From: JBFMAI01 sp040755725
GTDB taxonomy: Bacteria > Planctomycetota > Phycisphaerae > UBA1845 > Fen-1342
Length of the DNA stretch: 30,115 bases
Assembly (NCBI GenBank): GCA_040755725.1
Contig: JBFMAI010000021.1
Location: 1-30,115, forward strand
Reading direction: 5' to 3'
Positions 16,440-24,100 of the stretch are shown here, piece by piece; position 1 is the first letter of the stretch; each line of letters begins with the position of its first letter. The position numbers and the translations under genes are program-made. The notes below the pieces were generated by a model. The model saw nothing but the letters and a program-made list of their open reading frames with translations. It made no database searches and had not been told where the DNA came from.

Positions 16440-16676
16440 TTACGAGGTCGCGGGCTTGTCGCCCTTGTCCTTGAAGTACGCGCCGCCGAACTTCTTCTGG
16501 AAGCGTTCCACGCGGCCGGCGGCGTCGACGAACTTCTGCTTGCCCGTGTAGAACGGGTGGCAGGCGTTGCAAATGTCCACCTTGATGGCCTTGACGGTGG
16601 CCCGCGTCTTGAAGCTGTTGCCGCAGGCACAGGTCACCTGCGTCTCGACATACTCGGGATGGATATCCGGCTTCAT
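16440..16676 (-). CDS. rpmE: Ribosomal protein bL31
   Basis: The 78-residue protein has the bL31 pattern: M-K-P-D-I-H-P-E-Y start, a C-A-C-G-N pair, then C-N-A-C-H-P-F-Y-T-G-K-Q. The four cysteines make it the zinc-binding (C+) form. This copy would serve as the zinc-replete version; no C- paralogue is in the window. ATG 16676 is certain from the conserved N-terminus, although the frame is open further upstream by chance. The C-terminal end is a short K-D-K-G-D-K-P-A-T-S extension. It is followed by prfA in the same direction, and both probably belong to one translation-related transcript. Confidence 0.96.
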   Translation of the reverse strand: MKPDIHPEYVETQVTCACGNSFKTRATVKAIKVDICNACHPFYTGKQKFVDAAGRVERFQKKFGGAYFKDKGDKPATS

Positions 16677-17089
16677 GGCATTGGTTCCGCTGGTTCCGGG
16701 CCGACGGTCACGGCCACGATCAATACGAACCCCGTAGTATCGCACAAACGCCGACCCTTCGCAAGACCCGCTTCGGCCCGACGCGCCCGCTTCCAGCCAC
16801 ATGGCCCCCGCGCCCCGCGGCCGGTGACGGAATCGGGCGCGCAACCGGCCCCACGGAGGCCGCGGGCTGTAGCCCCGCGCGAAGCGCAGCCAGCCCGTCG
16901 GTCGGGTTCCCCCGAGGCGTTACCGCACTGAAGAGGCGGCCGGGGCCCGGAAGAACGGTGGGCGGGCGCCGGCGCGGTGATCCGCGCGAGACCCGCCGGG
17001 CCGTTTCCGTCACCCCGGCGTCCATGTAGTCGCGGCCCCCCCGCTCCCCCGTTCCCGCTTTCCCACGTTTGCCCGACGGGCCGCCGCGC
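16677..17089. other. Intergenic region between divergent rpmE and gltA, no gene recognised
   Basis: About 410 bases without a convincing coding region. It includes a stretch at about 16856-16912 (GGCTGTAGCCCCGCGCGAAGCG and following) that looks like a dispersed planctomycete repeat, judged only from recollection of similar intergenic sequence. No copy of the 3'-flank repeat family is present. The chance reading frames on both strands lack recognisable protein features. The rpmE promoter should lie in the right-hand part near its start. Confidence 0.4.
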
Positions 17090-17095
17090 TATAAT
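17090..17095 (+). promoter_or_regulatory. Candidate -10 box for gltA
   Basis: A perfect TATAAT lies 44 bases before the gltA ATG. TTTGCC at 17068-17073, 16 bases further upstream, could act as a weak -35 box. It is the only AT-rich hexamer in the surrounding GC-rich sequence. Confidence 0.5.
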
Positions 17096-17139
17096 GAGGA
17101 CATTCGGACCGCTTGGCCCTCCATGACGCAAGGTGCAAC

Positions 17140-18423
17140 ATGAGCGAGAAAGCCGTCTTGACGTGGGGCGGGCACGCGTACGATCTGCCCGTGGTGGTCG
17201 GGAGCGAGAACGAGCGCGCGGTGGACATCGCCCAGTTGCGCGCCCAGAGCGGGCTGATCACACTCGATGACGGCTACGGCAACACGGGTTCCTGCCTCAG
17301 CCAGATTACCTTCATTGACGGGGAGAAGGGCATCCTGCGCTACCGCGGCTATCCCATCGAGGAGCTCGCCGAGCGCTCCACGTTCGTCGAGACGGCGTAC
17401 CTGCTGATCCTCGGGGAGCTGCCGACGGCGGCCCAGCGGGCCGAGTTCGAGCGACGTCTGACTGAGCACCAGTTCATTCACGAGGCCATGCGCCACCACT
17501 TCGAGGGTTTTCCGGCGGACGCCCCCCCGATGGCCATTCTGTCGGCCATGCTCAACACCGTGGGCTGCTTCCAGCCCGCCATCACGGAACCCACCGATGA
17601 CGCCCACTTCCTTGAAGCGGCGGCCCAGTTGCTTTCCAAGGTTCGCACGATCGCGGCGGCCAGCTACCGCAAGTCGATGGGGCTGCCGATCAACTACCCG
17701 CGCTACGACCTGTCCTACACGGCCAATTTCCTGCACATGATGTTCTGCATGCCGAACCAGGCGTGCGACCCGGACCCGGACGTGGTGCGGGCCCTGGACC
17801 GCATCTTCATCCTGCACGCCGATCACGAACAGAACTGCTCGACGTCCACGGTGCGGATGGTCGGGTCCAGCAGGGCGAACCTGTACGCCTCGGTGGCCGC
17901 CGGGGTGTGCGCGCTGTGGGGGCCGCTGCACGGCGGGGCGAACATGGCCGTGATCCAGATGCTCACGCGCATCCGCGACAGCGGCGTGAAGCTGGAGGAC
18001 TTCATCGCCCGCGTGAAAGACAAGCAGGAACGGCTGATGGGGTTCGGCCACCGGGTCTACAAGAACTTCGACCCGCGGGCCAAGATCATCAAGCAGGCCT
18101 GCGACCAGGTGCTGGCCAAGCTGGGGCGACGAGACCCGTTGCTGGACATCGCCCTGAAGCTCGAGGAGGTGGCGCTCAAGGACGAGTATTTCATCGAGCG
18201 CAAGCTCTATCCGAACGTGGATTTCTACAGCGGCATCATCATGCGGGCCGCGGGCATTCCGCTCGATATGTTTCCGGTGATGTTCGCTATCGGGCGCATG
18301 CCCGGCTGGATCGCCAACTGGCGCGAGGTGCAGGCCAGCCCCCACGCCCGCATCTACCGCCCGCGGCAAGTCTACGTGGGCCCGACGCTCCGCCACTACC
18401 CGGCCCTTTCCCAACGCAAATAG
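17140..18423 (+). CDS. gltA: Citrate synthase, GltA type
   Basis: Condenses oxaloacetate and acetyl-CoA to citrate, the entry to the TCA cycle. From ATG 17140 the protein has 427 residues, the same length as E. coli GltA. The catalytic triad falls in matching positions: H264 in G-P-L-H-G-G-A-N and D361 in Y-P-N-V-D-F-Y-S-G, with H229 in L-H-A-D-H-E-Q-N-C-S-T-S. The N-terminal beta domain before G-I-L-R-Y-R-G-Y-P-I-E-E-L is present, marking the hexameric gram-negative class rather than the short CitZ class. AAGG at about 17129-17132 precedes this ATG; an in-frame TTG at 17113 is less likely. It is followed by prpB and prpC, with a mobile-type element between. Confidence 0.93.
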   Translation: MSEKAVLTWGGHAYDLPVVVGSENERAVDIAQLRAQSGLITLDDGYGNTGSCLSQITFIDGEKGILRYRGYPIEELAERSTFVETAYLLILGELPTAAQRAEFERRLTEHQFIHEAMRHHFEGFPADAPPMAILSAMLNTVGCFQPAITEPTDDAHFLEAAAQLLSKVRTIAAASYRKSMGLPINYPRYDLSYTANFLHMMFCMPNQACDPDPDVVRALDRIFILHADHEQNCSTSTVRMVGSSRANLYASVAAGVCALWGPLHGGANMAVIQMLTRIRDSGVKLEDFIARVKDKQERLMGFGHRVYKNFDPRAKIIKQACDQVLAKLGRRDPLLDIALKLEEVALKDEYFIERKLYPNVDFYSGIIMRAAGIPLDMFPVMFAIGRMPGWIANWREVQASPHARIYRPRQVYVGPTLRHYPALSQRK

Positions 18424-18424
18424 A

Positions 18425-18703
18425 GAATCACCACAGAGGCACAAAGACACAGAGCAAAGGACATGCGTTACTGGCTGGGACAGTCCGACATGGTAAACCG
18501 GCACTCAGAATCATGGGACGCCGGCCGGGAGGGCGGGCCTCCCGGCGAGCCACGGCTCGGCAGGAGCCGCACCCGCCCACAAGGCACGATCGTGAATGCC
18601 CATCTGGTGTTCACCCCCTCGTGTTGCGATGCGCTCTTGGAATGCCGATATACGCAGTTCTTCTCTTTCTCTTCTCTGTGCCTCTGTGCCTCTGTGGTGA
18701 ATC
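18425..18703. mobile_element. MITE-like element with 30-bp imperfect terminal inverted repeats
   Basis: The left end at 18425-18454 contains CACCACAGAGGCACA and then a CACAGAG run. The right end at 18674-18703 is its reverse complement with about three mismatches in 30. The 279-bp element has no transposase and fills nearly all the gltA-prpB gap. The left end begins one base after the gltA stop. The CACCACAGAGGCACAGAG end is one I remember from many unrelated environmental genomes, where it produces spurious T-T-E-A-Q-R-H-R-E peptides. Target-site duplication is not obvious. A shortened copy of the 3'-flank repeat is nested inside. It is non-coding, though one frame runs open through it. Confidence 0.7.
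18501..18604 (-). repeat. Shortened 3'-flank repeat nested in the MITE-like element
   Basis: Contains the outer ends CACTCAGAATCATGGG and CACGATCGTGAATGCCCAT and the core start GGGAGGGCGGGCCTCCCGG. The central GAGCCACGGCTCGGCAGG follows, but the part containing CCGCAGGAGACAGCCT is missing. The two outer ends are imperfect inverted repeats of each other (C-A-Y-T-C-A...A-T-C-R-T-G), which defines the full unit of about 130 bp seen at 20855-20984. Confidence 0.65.
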
Positions 18704-18731
18704 CCAATTCCTCGCAGGGGAGTTGTCGCCG

Positions 18732-19574
18732 ATGAGCGCCACGCCGACGTGTGCGGCCCGTCTGCGGGCCGCGCTTCGTGACCATACCGTCGTGATGCCC
18801 GGAGCGTTCAACGCCTTGACCGCGCGGGCCATCGAGCGGGCCGGCTTCGAGGCCGCCTACCTCTCCGGCGCCGCCCTGGCCAACAGCCTCCTCGGCGTCC
18901 CCGACGTCGGCCTGACCACCTTGTCCGAGGCCGCCTGGCACGCCGCCCGCTGCGCCGCCGTCACCACGATTCCGATCATTGCCGACGCGGACACCGGTTT
19001 CGGCGGTCCGGAGAACGCGGCCCGCACGGTGCAGGAGTTCGAGCGGGCGGGGCTGGCCGGGCTGCACCTGGAGGACCAGGAGTTCCCAAAACGTTGCGGC
19101 CACCTGGCCGGCAAGCGGCTGGTGCCGGCGGACGAGTTCTGCGGGAAGATCGCGGCGGCCGTCGCCGCCCGGCGCGATCCCGACTTCCTCATCATCGCCC
19201 GGACGGACGCCCGCGGCGTCACGTCCTATGATGAGGCAGTCGAGCGGGGCCGGGCGTACGTCGCCGCCGGCGCGGACATGATCTTCCCGGAGGCGCTGGA
19301 GAGCCGCGAGGAGCTGGCCCGGTTTGCCCGCGACGTGCCGGTGCCGCTGCTAGCGAACATGACGGAGTTCGGCAAGACGCCGGCGTTGACGGTGGCCGAG
19401 CTTTCGGAACTTGGGTACCGGGTCGTGATCTTCCCGGTGACGCTGCAGCGGATTGCGATGAAGGCGGTGACTGACGCGCTCCACGAGCTGAAGTCGCAGG
19501 GCACGGCGCGCGGGCTGCTGGACCGGATGCAGACGCGGCAGGAGCTGTACGACCTGCTGGGCTACAAGCCGTAG
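18732..19574 (+). CDS. prpB: Methylisocitrate lyase
   Basis: PrpB splits 2-methylisocitrate into pyruvate and succinate in the last step of the methylcitrate cycle for propionyl-CoA. The 280-residue protein belongs to the isocitrate lyase/PEP mutase superfamily. It shows I-I-A-D85-A-D87-T-G-F-G-G (Mg2+ site) and the catalytic loop P-K-R-C122-G-H-L-A-G-K. K-R-C-G-H separates true lyases from PEP mutase or oxaloacetase relatives. ATG 18732 has GGGGAG at 18717-18722 upstream. It lies directly before prpC, so the pair handles the specific steps of the cycle. The dehydratase steps (prpD or acnD) are not in the window. Confidence 0.9.
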   Translation: MSATPTCAARLRAALRDHTVVMPGAFNALTARAIERAGFEAAYLSGAALANSLLGVPDVGLTTLSEAAWHAARCAAVTTIPIIADADTGFGGPENAARTVQEFERAGLAGLHLEDQEFPKRCGHLAGKRLVPADEFCGKIAAAVAARRDPDFLIIARTDARGVTSYDEAVERGRAYVAAGADMIFPEALESREELARFARDVPVPLLANMTEFGKTPALTVAELSELGYRVVIFPVTLQRIAMKAVTDALHELKSQGTARGLLDRMQTRQELYDLLGYKP

Positions 19575-19604
19575 CGGCCGGGGCCCCGCCGGCCGTTGAT
19601 CCGA

Positions 19605-19681
19605 GCCGCGACCGTGAGGGAGCGTAAACGGCCGACGCGCACCGGCCATTGGCCGGTGCCACACAAGCTCACGGTCGCGGC
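19605..19681. repeat. Nested inverted repeat in the prpB-prpC gap
   Basis: GCCGCGACCGTGAG (19605-19618) is the perfect reverse complement of CTCACGGTCGCGGC (19668-19681), a 14-bp stem. Within the loop, CACCGGCC-ATT-GGCCGGTG (19640-19658) forms a second perfect hairpin. The GACCGTGAGGGAGCG arm resembles an intergenic repeat I associate with planctomycetes (spurious L-P-H-G-R-G-S-D peptides). It ends 49 bases before prpC and may limit read-through or stabilise the prpB 3' end. Confidence 0.7.
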
Positions 19682-19730
19682 ATCAGGGCCGACGGCAACA
19701 CCCGAAGACAGTCCACATGAGGGTCGAAGA

Positions 19731-20855
19731 ATGAGTGAGACAACCGAAGTCTATCATCCGGGCTTGGAAGGCGTCATCGCGGGCGAGACCGCGATCTGCT
19801 GCGTCGAGCAGGGCCGCCTGCTGTACCGCGGCTACGACATCGTCGATCTGGCCCAGCACGCCAGCTTCGAAGAGTGCGCATTCCTGCTGCTGCACGGCGA
19901 GCTGCCGACGCCCGAGCAGTTGCTCCTGTTCCGGCAGCAGATCGACGGCGAGCGCGAGCTGCCGCGGGCCGTCATCGACATGCTGCGGGCTATTCCGCGC
20001 CAAGCGCCCATGATGGACGTGTTGCGCACCGGCGTCTCGCTGTGCGGCAACTTCAGCAGTGCCATCTCGCAGGGCACCAGCAGCCTGCTGACACGGGCCA
20101 CGCGGGTGCTGGCCGCGGTCCCGTCGCTGATCGCGGCCCGCCTGCGCCTGCTCGACGGCCAGTCGCCGCTGGACCCCAAGCCCGGCCTTTCGCACGCCGG
20201 CCAGTTCATCTACCAGGCGTTCGGCCGCGACCCGACGCCGCTGGAGGAAAAGATCCTCAACCTCACGCTCGTCCTGTACGCGGAGCACGAATTCAATGCC
20301 TCGACGTTTGCCGCCCGGGTCTGCACCAGCACCCTCAGCGGCCTGCACTCCTCGGTCGTCGCCGCCATCGGCACGCTGAAGGGGCCGCTCCACGGCGGGG
20401 CGAACGAGGCCGCCCTGGAACTCATCCAGCGGTTCCGCAACGCCGCCGACGCCCGCAAGTGGGTCCTCGACGCCCTGGCCCGCAAAGAGAAGATCATGGG
20501 GTTTGGGCACCGCGTGTATCGCAACGGCGACCACCGCGCGTTCATCCTGGAGCCCTATGTGGACGAGTTGGCCACGATGCGCAACGAGCAATGGCGCGCC
20601 GAGGTCTACCACGCGATCAAGGACACCGTGTGGGAACAGAAGAAGCTGTACCCCAATGTGGACTATCCGTGCGGACTGGTCTACTACTTCCTCGGTTTCC
20701 CGCCCGACGTGTTCACGCCGCTGTTCGTGATGGCCCGTGTCGCCGGCTGGTGTGCCCACATCATCGAGCAACACCAGAACAACCGGCTGATCCGGCCGCG
20801 GAGCCGCTACGTCGGCCCCCCGCCGCGGGCGTACGTGCCCTTGAGCGGCCGCTAA
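19731..20855 (+). CDS. prpC: 2-methylcitrate synthase / citrate synthase, PrpC (CitZ) class
   Basis: A citrate synthase of the short class (374 residues from ATG 19731). H186 lies in L-Y-A-E-H-E-F-N-A-S-T, H221 in G-P-L-H-G-G-A-N and D311 in Y-P-N-V-D-Y. It lacks the N-terminal beta domain of the gltA product encoded 1.3 kb upstream. Lying next to prpB, it most likely condenses propionyl-CoA with oxaloacetate to 2-methylcitrate, though short enzymes often also accept acetyl-CoA. I chose ATG 19731 because the protein family starts E-V-Y-H-P-G-L-E-G-V; the frame is open upstream to 19596 through the inverted repeat. The stop codon abuts a full 3'-flank repeat. Confidence 0.85.
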   Translation: MSETTEVYHPGLEGVIAGETAICCVEQGRLLYRGYDIVDLAQHASFEECAFLLLHGELPTPEQLLLFRQQIDGERELPRAVIDMLRAIPRQAPMMDVLRTGVSLCGNFSSAISQGTSSLLTRATRVLAAVPSLIAARLRLLDGQSPLDPKPGLSHAGQFIYQAFGRDPTPLEEKILNLTLVLYAEHEFNASTFAARVCTSTLSGLHSSVVAAIGTLKGPLHGGANEAALELIQRFRNAADARKWVLDALARKEKIMGFGHRVYRNGDHRAFILEPYVDELATMRNEQWRAEVYHAIKDTVWEQKKLYPNVDYPCGLVYYFLGFPPDVFTPLFVMARVAGWCAHIIEQHQNNRLIRPRSRYVGPPPRAYVPLSGR

Positions 20856-20984
20856 TGGGGTACTCGCGATCGCGCGGCACGGGAGGGCGAGGTTGTCTCC
20901 TGCGGCAACGCTGCCGGCCTGCTGAGCCGCGGCTCACCGGGAGCCCCCCCTTCCGGTCTGCGCCCCGGATCACCGAATGCCCAT
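20855..20984 (+). repeat. 3'-flank repeat, full unit of about 130 bp
   Basis: Starts at the last base of the prpC stop with ATGGGGTACTCGCGATCG and ends CACCGAATGCCCAT, so the outer ends are imperfect inverted repeats. The core, 20881-20953, has GGGAGGGCGAGG, TGTCTCCTGCGG, CTGCCGGCCTGCTGAGCCGCGG and CACCGGGAG in the order of the 29010 copy. It occupies most of the gap before cls. Confidence 0.75.
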
Positions 20985-21080
20985 ATCGGGGACAGGTCGC
21001 GCACGGGCCGGCCAGGGTACGCCCGATGACGTGCCGCCGGGCGCGTTGACACCCCCCTGCCCGCCTCGCACACTCTGGCC

Positions 21081-22526
21081 ATGGGGCCTGTCGGGACGCT
21101 GCTGGCGTTCGTCCATTTCGGCCTGGCGCTGATTGCCGTCGCCCGCATCCTGTGTCGGCGGCTCGAACCGACAACGATGGTCGCCTGGATTCTGGCCATC
21201 GTGTTTCTCCCCGGCCTGGGGCTGTTTCTATACTGGATGCTGGGGTCCAACCGGTTGCGCCGTAAAGTGGGCCGCCGCCGCCGCCGCGTGGCCTACTTGC
21301 TGCTTCAGCTCAAGTCGCAAGCCGAGCATCAGGCCGCCCATGCGGCCGCCGCCGCGCCCGCGCTGCCGCAGGACCTGGCCCGCATCGCCAACCTCGGGCG
21401 CCGGCTGGCCGACATGCCGGCGACCGGCGGCAACGAGGTCACGTTGCTCCAGGAGGCCAACGCGACGTACGCGGCCCTGGAGGCGGCCATTCGCGCCGCT
21501 CAGCACCACATTCACATGGAGTACTACATCTGGCAGCCCGACGACACCGGCACCCACTTCCGCGATTTGCTGATCGAGCGCGCGCGCGAAGGCCTCGAAT
21601 GCCGCGTGCTGCTGGATGCCGTCGGCTGTCATCGCCTGCGCCGCCGCTTTCTGCGCCCGTGGTTGGACGCCGGCGTGCGGGTGGCGTTCTTCCTGCCGCT
21701 GTATCCGCTGAGCCTGCGGCGACGGTGGTCGGTCCACTTGCGCAACCACCGGAAGATCGTGGTGGTCGATGGCCACACCGGGTTCCTGGGCAGCCAGAAC
21801 ATCGGGGACGAGTATCGCGGCCGGCTCCGGCGTCTGAGCCCCTGGTACGACACCCACGTGCGCGTCCGCGGTCCCGCCGCCCTGTTCCTCCAGCAGACCT
21901 TCGCTGAAGACTGGTACTACGCGGTCCGCGAGCGCCTGGACCGCGAGCCCTACTTCGCCGCGCCGCCGCGCCACGGCCCCTCCATCGTCCAAGTGCTCCC
22001 CACCGGCCCCGACGAACCGGTCAGCACGCTGGCGCAGATCGTCTTCGCCGCCGTCTCCACCGCGCACGAATCCATCCGCATCGCCACGCCCTACTTGGTG
22101 CCCGATCTGCCGACGCGGATGGCGCTGGCGTACGCGTGCTATCGCGGCGTGCGGGTCCGACTGGTGCTGCCGTCGCGGAGCGACTCGCGGCTGGCCTTGT
22201 GGGCGGCCCGCAGTTTCTACCGCGAGCTCCTGGACGCGGGCGTCGAAATCCACGAGTACGACGCCGGCGTCCTGCACTCCAAGCTCGTCACCGTGGACGA
22301 CCGCTGGTGCATGCTCGGCTCGGCGAACATGGACGTGCGGAGTTTCCGACTGAACTTCGAGAGCACCGCCGTCATCTACGATTCGACGGCCGCCTCCGAA
22401 CTGGCCGACTCCATCGACCGCTTCTGCGAAGGCGCCCGACGGATCATGCCGCATGACGTCTGGCGGCGGTCGCTTCGGCGTCAATGGGGCGAGGGCGCGG
22501 CCCGGTTGTTCGCCCCCCTGCTGTAG
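21081..22526 (+). CDS. cls: Cardiolipin synthase, phospholipase D superfamily
   Basis: Cls joins two phosphatidylglycerols into cardiolipin at the inner membrane. The 481-residue protein has two N-terminal membrane helices (about residues 5-24 and 32-53). Two PLD domains carry H-x-K-x4-D motifs: H223, K225, D230 (N-H-R-K-I-V-V-V-D, followed by G-S-Q-N) and H399, K401, D406 (L-H-S-K-L-V-T-V-D, followed by G-S-A-N-M-D). Length and order match bacterial ClsA-type enzymes. An Ala-rich segment lies at about 84-95. It starts with ATG 21081, about 100 bases beyond the repeat unit, and converges on dsrK, with two hairpins between. Confidence 0.93.
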   Translation: MGPVGTLLAFVHFGLALIAVARILCRRLEPTTMVAWILAIVFLPGLGLFLYWMLGSNRLRRKVGRRRRRVAYLLLQLKSQAEHQAAHAAAAAPALPQDLARIANLGRRLADMPATGGNEVTLLQEANATYAALEAAIRAAQHHIHMEYYIWQPDDTGTHFRDLLIERAREGLECRVLLDAVGCHRLRRRFLRPWLDAGVRVAFFLPLYPLSLRRRWSVHLRNHRKIVVVDGHTGFLGSQNIGDEYRGRLRRLSPWYDTHVRVRGPAALFLQQTFAEDWYYAVRERLDREPYFAAPPRHGPSIVQVLPTGPDEPVSTLAQIVFAAVSTAHESIRIATPYLVPDLPTRMALAYACYRGVRVRLVLPSRSDSRLALWAARSFYRELLDAGVEIHEYDAGVLHSKLVTVDDRWCMLGSANMDVRSFRLNFESTAVIYDSTAASELADSIDRFCEGARRIMPHDVWRRSLRRQWGEGAARLFAPLL

Positions 22527-22540
22527 CACGACTATCAGAA

Positions 22541-22578
22541 CCCCGCACGCCGGCGCGGGGCCAAGCGGCCGCCGCTTG
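22541..22578. terminator. Tandem hairpins between convergent cls and dsrK
   Basis: CCCCGC paired with GCGGGG (22541-22560) is followed at once by CAAGCGG-CCG-CCGCTTG (22562-22578), a 7-bp perfect stem. They lie 14 bases after the cls stop. dsrK ends at 22721 from the other side. There is no T-run. Confidence 0.4.
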
Positions 22579-22720
22579 CGTCGTGGGCTCCAGCGGCGGC
22601 TGTCGTCAGCAACGGGGCCCGCGGAGCTCGGCGCAGAGCGCCAGAGCCGAACCGGCCACGGATATGCCCCCACCGACGGGCTAGCAAGACTGAACTTCTT
22701 CCTGAAGCGCTACCTGCGGG

Positions 22721-24100
22721 CTACCAGACCAGCGCGTTGTAGACCAACTCCACTACCGCCTGAATCTCGGTGCCGAGCTGGTACTTCTTCGACAGCTCCA
22801 GGAGTTGGTCGGCGCAGTTGTGGCATGGGGTGGCCACGATCTTGGCGCCCGTAGCTCGAATCTGATCGGCTTTCCGCCGACCTGACGCCACCCGCCGCTC
22901 GCCGTACTCGCTCATCGACAACATGCCCCCCCCGCCGCCGCAGCAGTAATTGTGCTGCCGGTTCGGCGTCATCTCGACGAAGTCCTGGACGACGCGGCGG
23001 AGGATGCGGCGTTGCGGCTCGCTGACACCGCCCCAGCGGACGAGGTTGCACGGGTCGTGCAGGGTTACCCGCTGCGTGTTGCGCGTGGGGTCGATGCGCA
23101 GGCGCCCCTGGTCCAGGTACTCCTCGAGCAGTTGCAGCACGCTCCGCATGGGCAGCGGGTACTCCGCCTGGAGCCAGTCCGGCCCCTCCCAGCGGAACGA
23201 GCGGAAGCCGTGCCCGCACTCCGACAGGATGATCTCCTGCACGCCGAGCGCCGCGGCCTCCTCCATCACCCGCCGAGTCAACTCGCGGGCCGCCACGTCG
23301 TCGCCGGCATAGAAGCCGTAGTTCGTCACGTCGTAGAAGCGGCTGGAGAGCGTCCAGCTCTCGCGGGCGGCGTGAAAGACGCCGGCGGCGGCCATGAGCG
23401 ACAGGGGGAAGAACTTTACTTCGCGCGGGTTGACGAGGTACAGGACGCGCGCCCCCTTCTCGTCGACGGGGATGCGGATCGACTCGTCGCCGGTCTCGGT
23501 CTTTAAGTCCTCGGTCAGCCACTGCGTCGTGGAGAACAGCTCCTCCCGCGGAATGGCCATCTGGTTGCCCGTGTCGAGCTGGTTGCGGACGGTGCGCCAC
23601 AGGCCGTCCGGCACGCGTCCCGTCTCCGCCAGCACCCGCCGGCCCGCCCGGATGATCGCGGCCACGTCCAGCCCGACCGTGCAGTGAATGCCGCAGCGAC
23701 CGCACGCGGTGCAGCGCCCGAACACGGTCTCCACCAGGTCGTCGAGCGCCGCGGGCGTCAGATCGGCCGCCCCCGCCAACTTCGGCAGCCACCGACCGAG
23801 GAACGTGTGATAGCGCCGGTAGTAGCGGATCAGCTTCGCCGCCTTCACACCCGGCAGGTTTTCCGGCACCGGTTCCGCCTGATAGATGTGGCACGTCTGC
23901 CCGCACAGGCCGCAGCGCACACAGGCGTTGACGTGGTACGCCGCCAAGCCGCGGATGGCGTCGGCCAGCGCCCGCGGGGCGTCGGCGTCGGACAGCCGGG
24001 CCGTGGGCGTGCTACTCGTGGCCGACGGCGGGGGGGTAGACGCCGCGATATCCGAGGCGGCGGCCGTAGTCGGCTCGGGCGACGAAGAAGAAGACCGCAT
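22721..24100 (-). CDS. dsrK: DsrK-like iron-sulfur protein with CCG domain (HdrD family)
   Basis: DsrK-type proteins are cytoplasmic-side subunits of a membrane complex that passes electrons between quinones and the DsrC disulfide or trisulfide. The 459-residue product has a Ser/Thr/Pro-rich lead of about 40 residues, then two [4Fe-4S] motifs: C60-x2-C63-x2-C66-x3-C70 and C130-x2-C133-x2-C136-x3-C140. After residue 290 comes S-E-C295-G-H. One full CCG domain follows (H-D-P-C351, C386-C387-G-G-G-G-G, C426-H-N-C429), the site of the catalytic non-cubane cluster in HdrB/D relatives. ATG 24100 is the only possible start before the first cluster and overlaps the dsrM end by 89 bases. It is third in the operon. 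GlpC or other HdrD relatives are less likely given dsrC and dsrM. Confidence 0.83.
   Translation of the reverse strand: MRSSSSSPEPTTAAASDIAASTPPPSATSSTPTARLSDADAPRALADAIRGLAAYHVNACVRCGLCGQTCHIYQAEPVPENLPGVKAAKLIRYYRRYHTFLGRWLPKLAGAADLTPAALDDLVETVFGRCTACGRCGIHCTVGLDVAAIIRAGRRVLAETGRVPDGLWRTVRNQLDTGNQMAIPREELFSTTQWLTEDLKTETGDESIRIPVDEKGARVLYLVNPREVKFFPLSLMAAAGVFHAARESWTLSSRFYDVTNYGFYAGDDVAARELTRRVMEEAAALGVQEIILSECGHGFRSFRWEGPDWLQAEYPLPMRSVLQLLEEYLDQGRLRIDPTRNTQRVTLHDPCNLVRWGGVSEPQRRILRRVVQDFVEMTPNRQHNYCCGGGGGMLSMSEYGERRVASGRRKADQIRATGAKIVATPCHNCADQLLELSKKYQLGTEIQAVVELVYNALVW

Noticed and set aside
17763..19574. Apparent gltA-prpB fusion in one 603-residue frame
   Set aside because: The first part is out of frame with gltA and passes through the MITE-like element. 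prpB has its own start and ribosome site at 18732.
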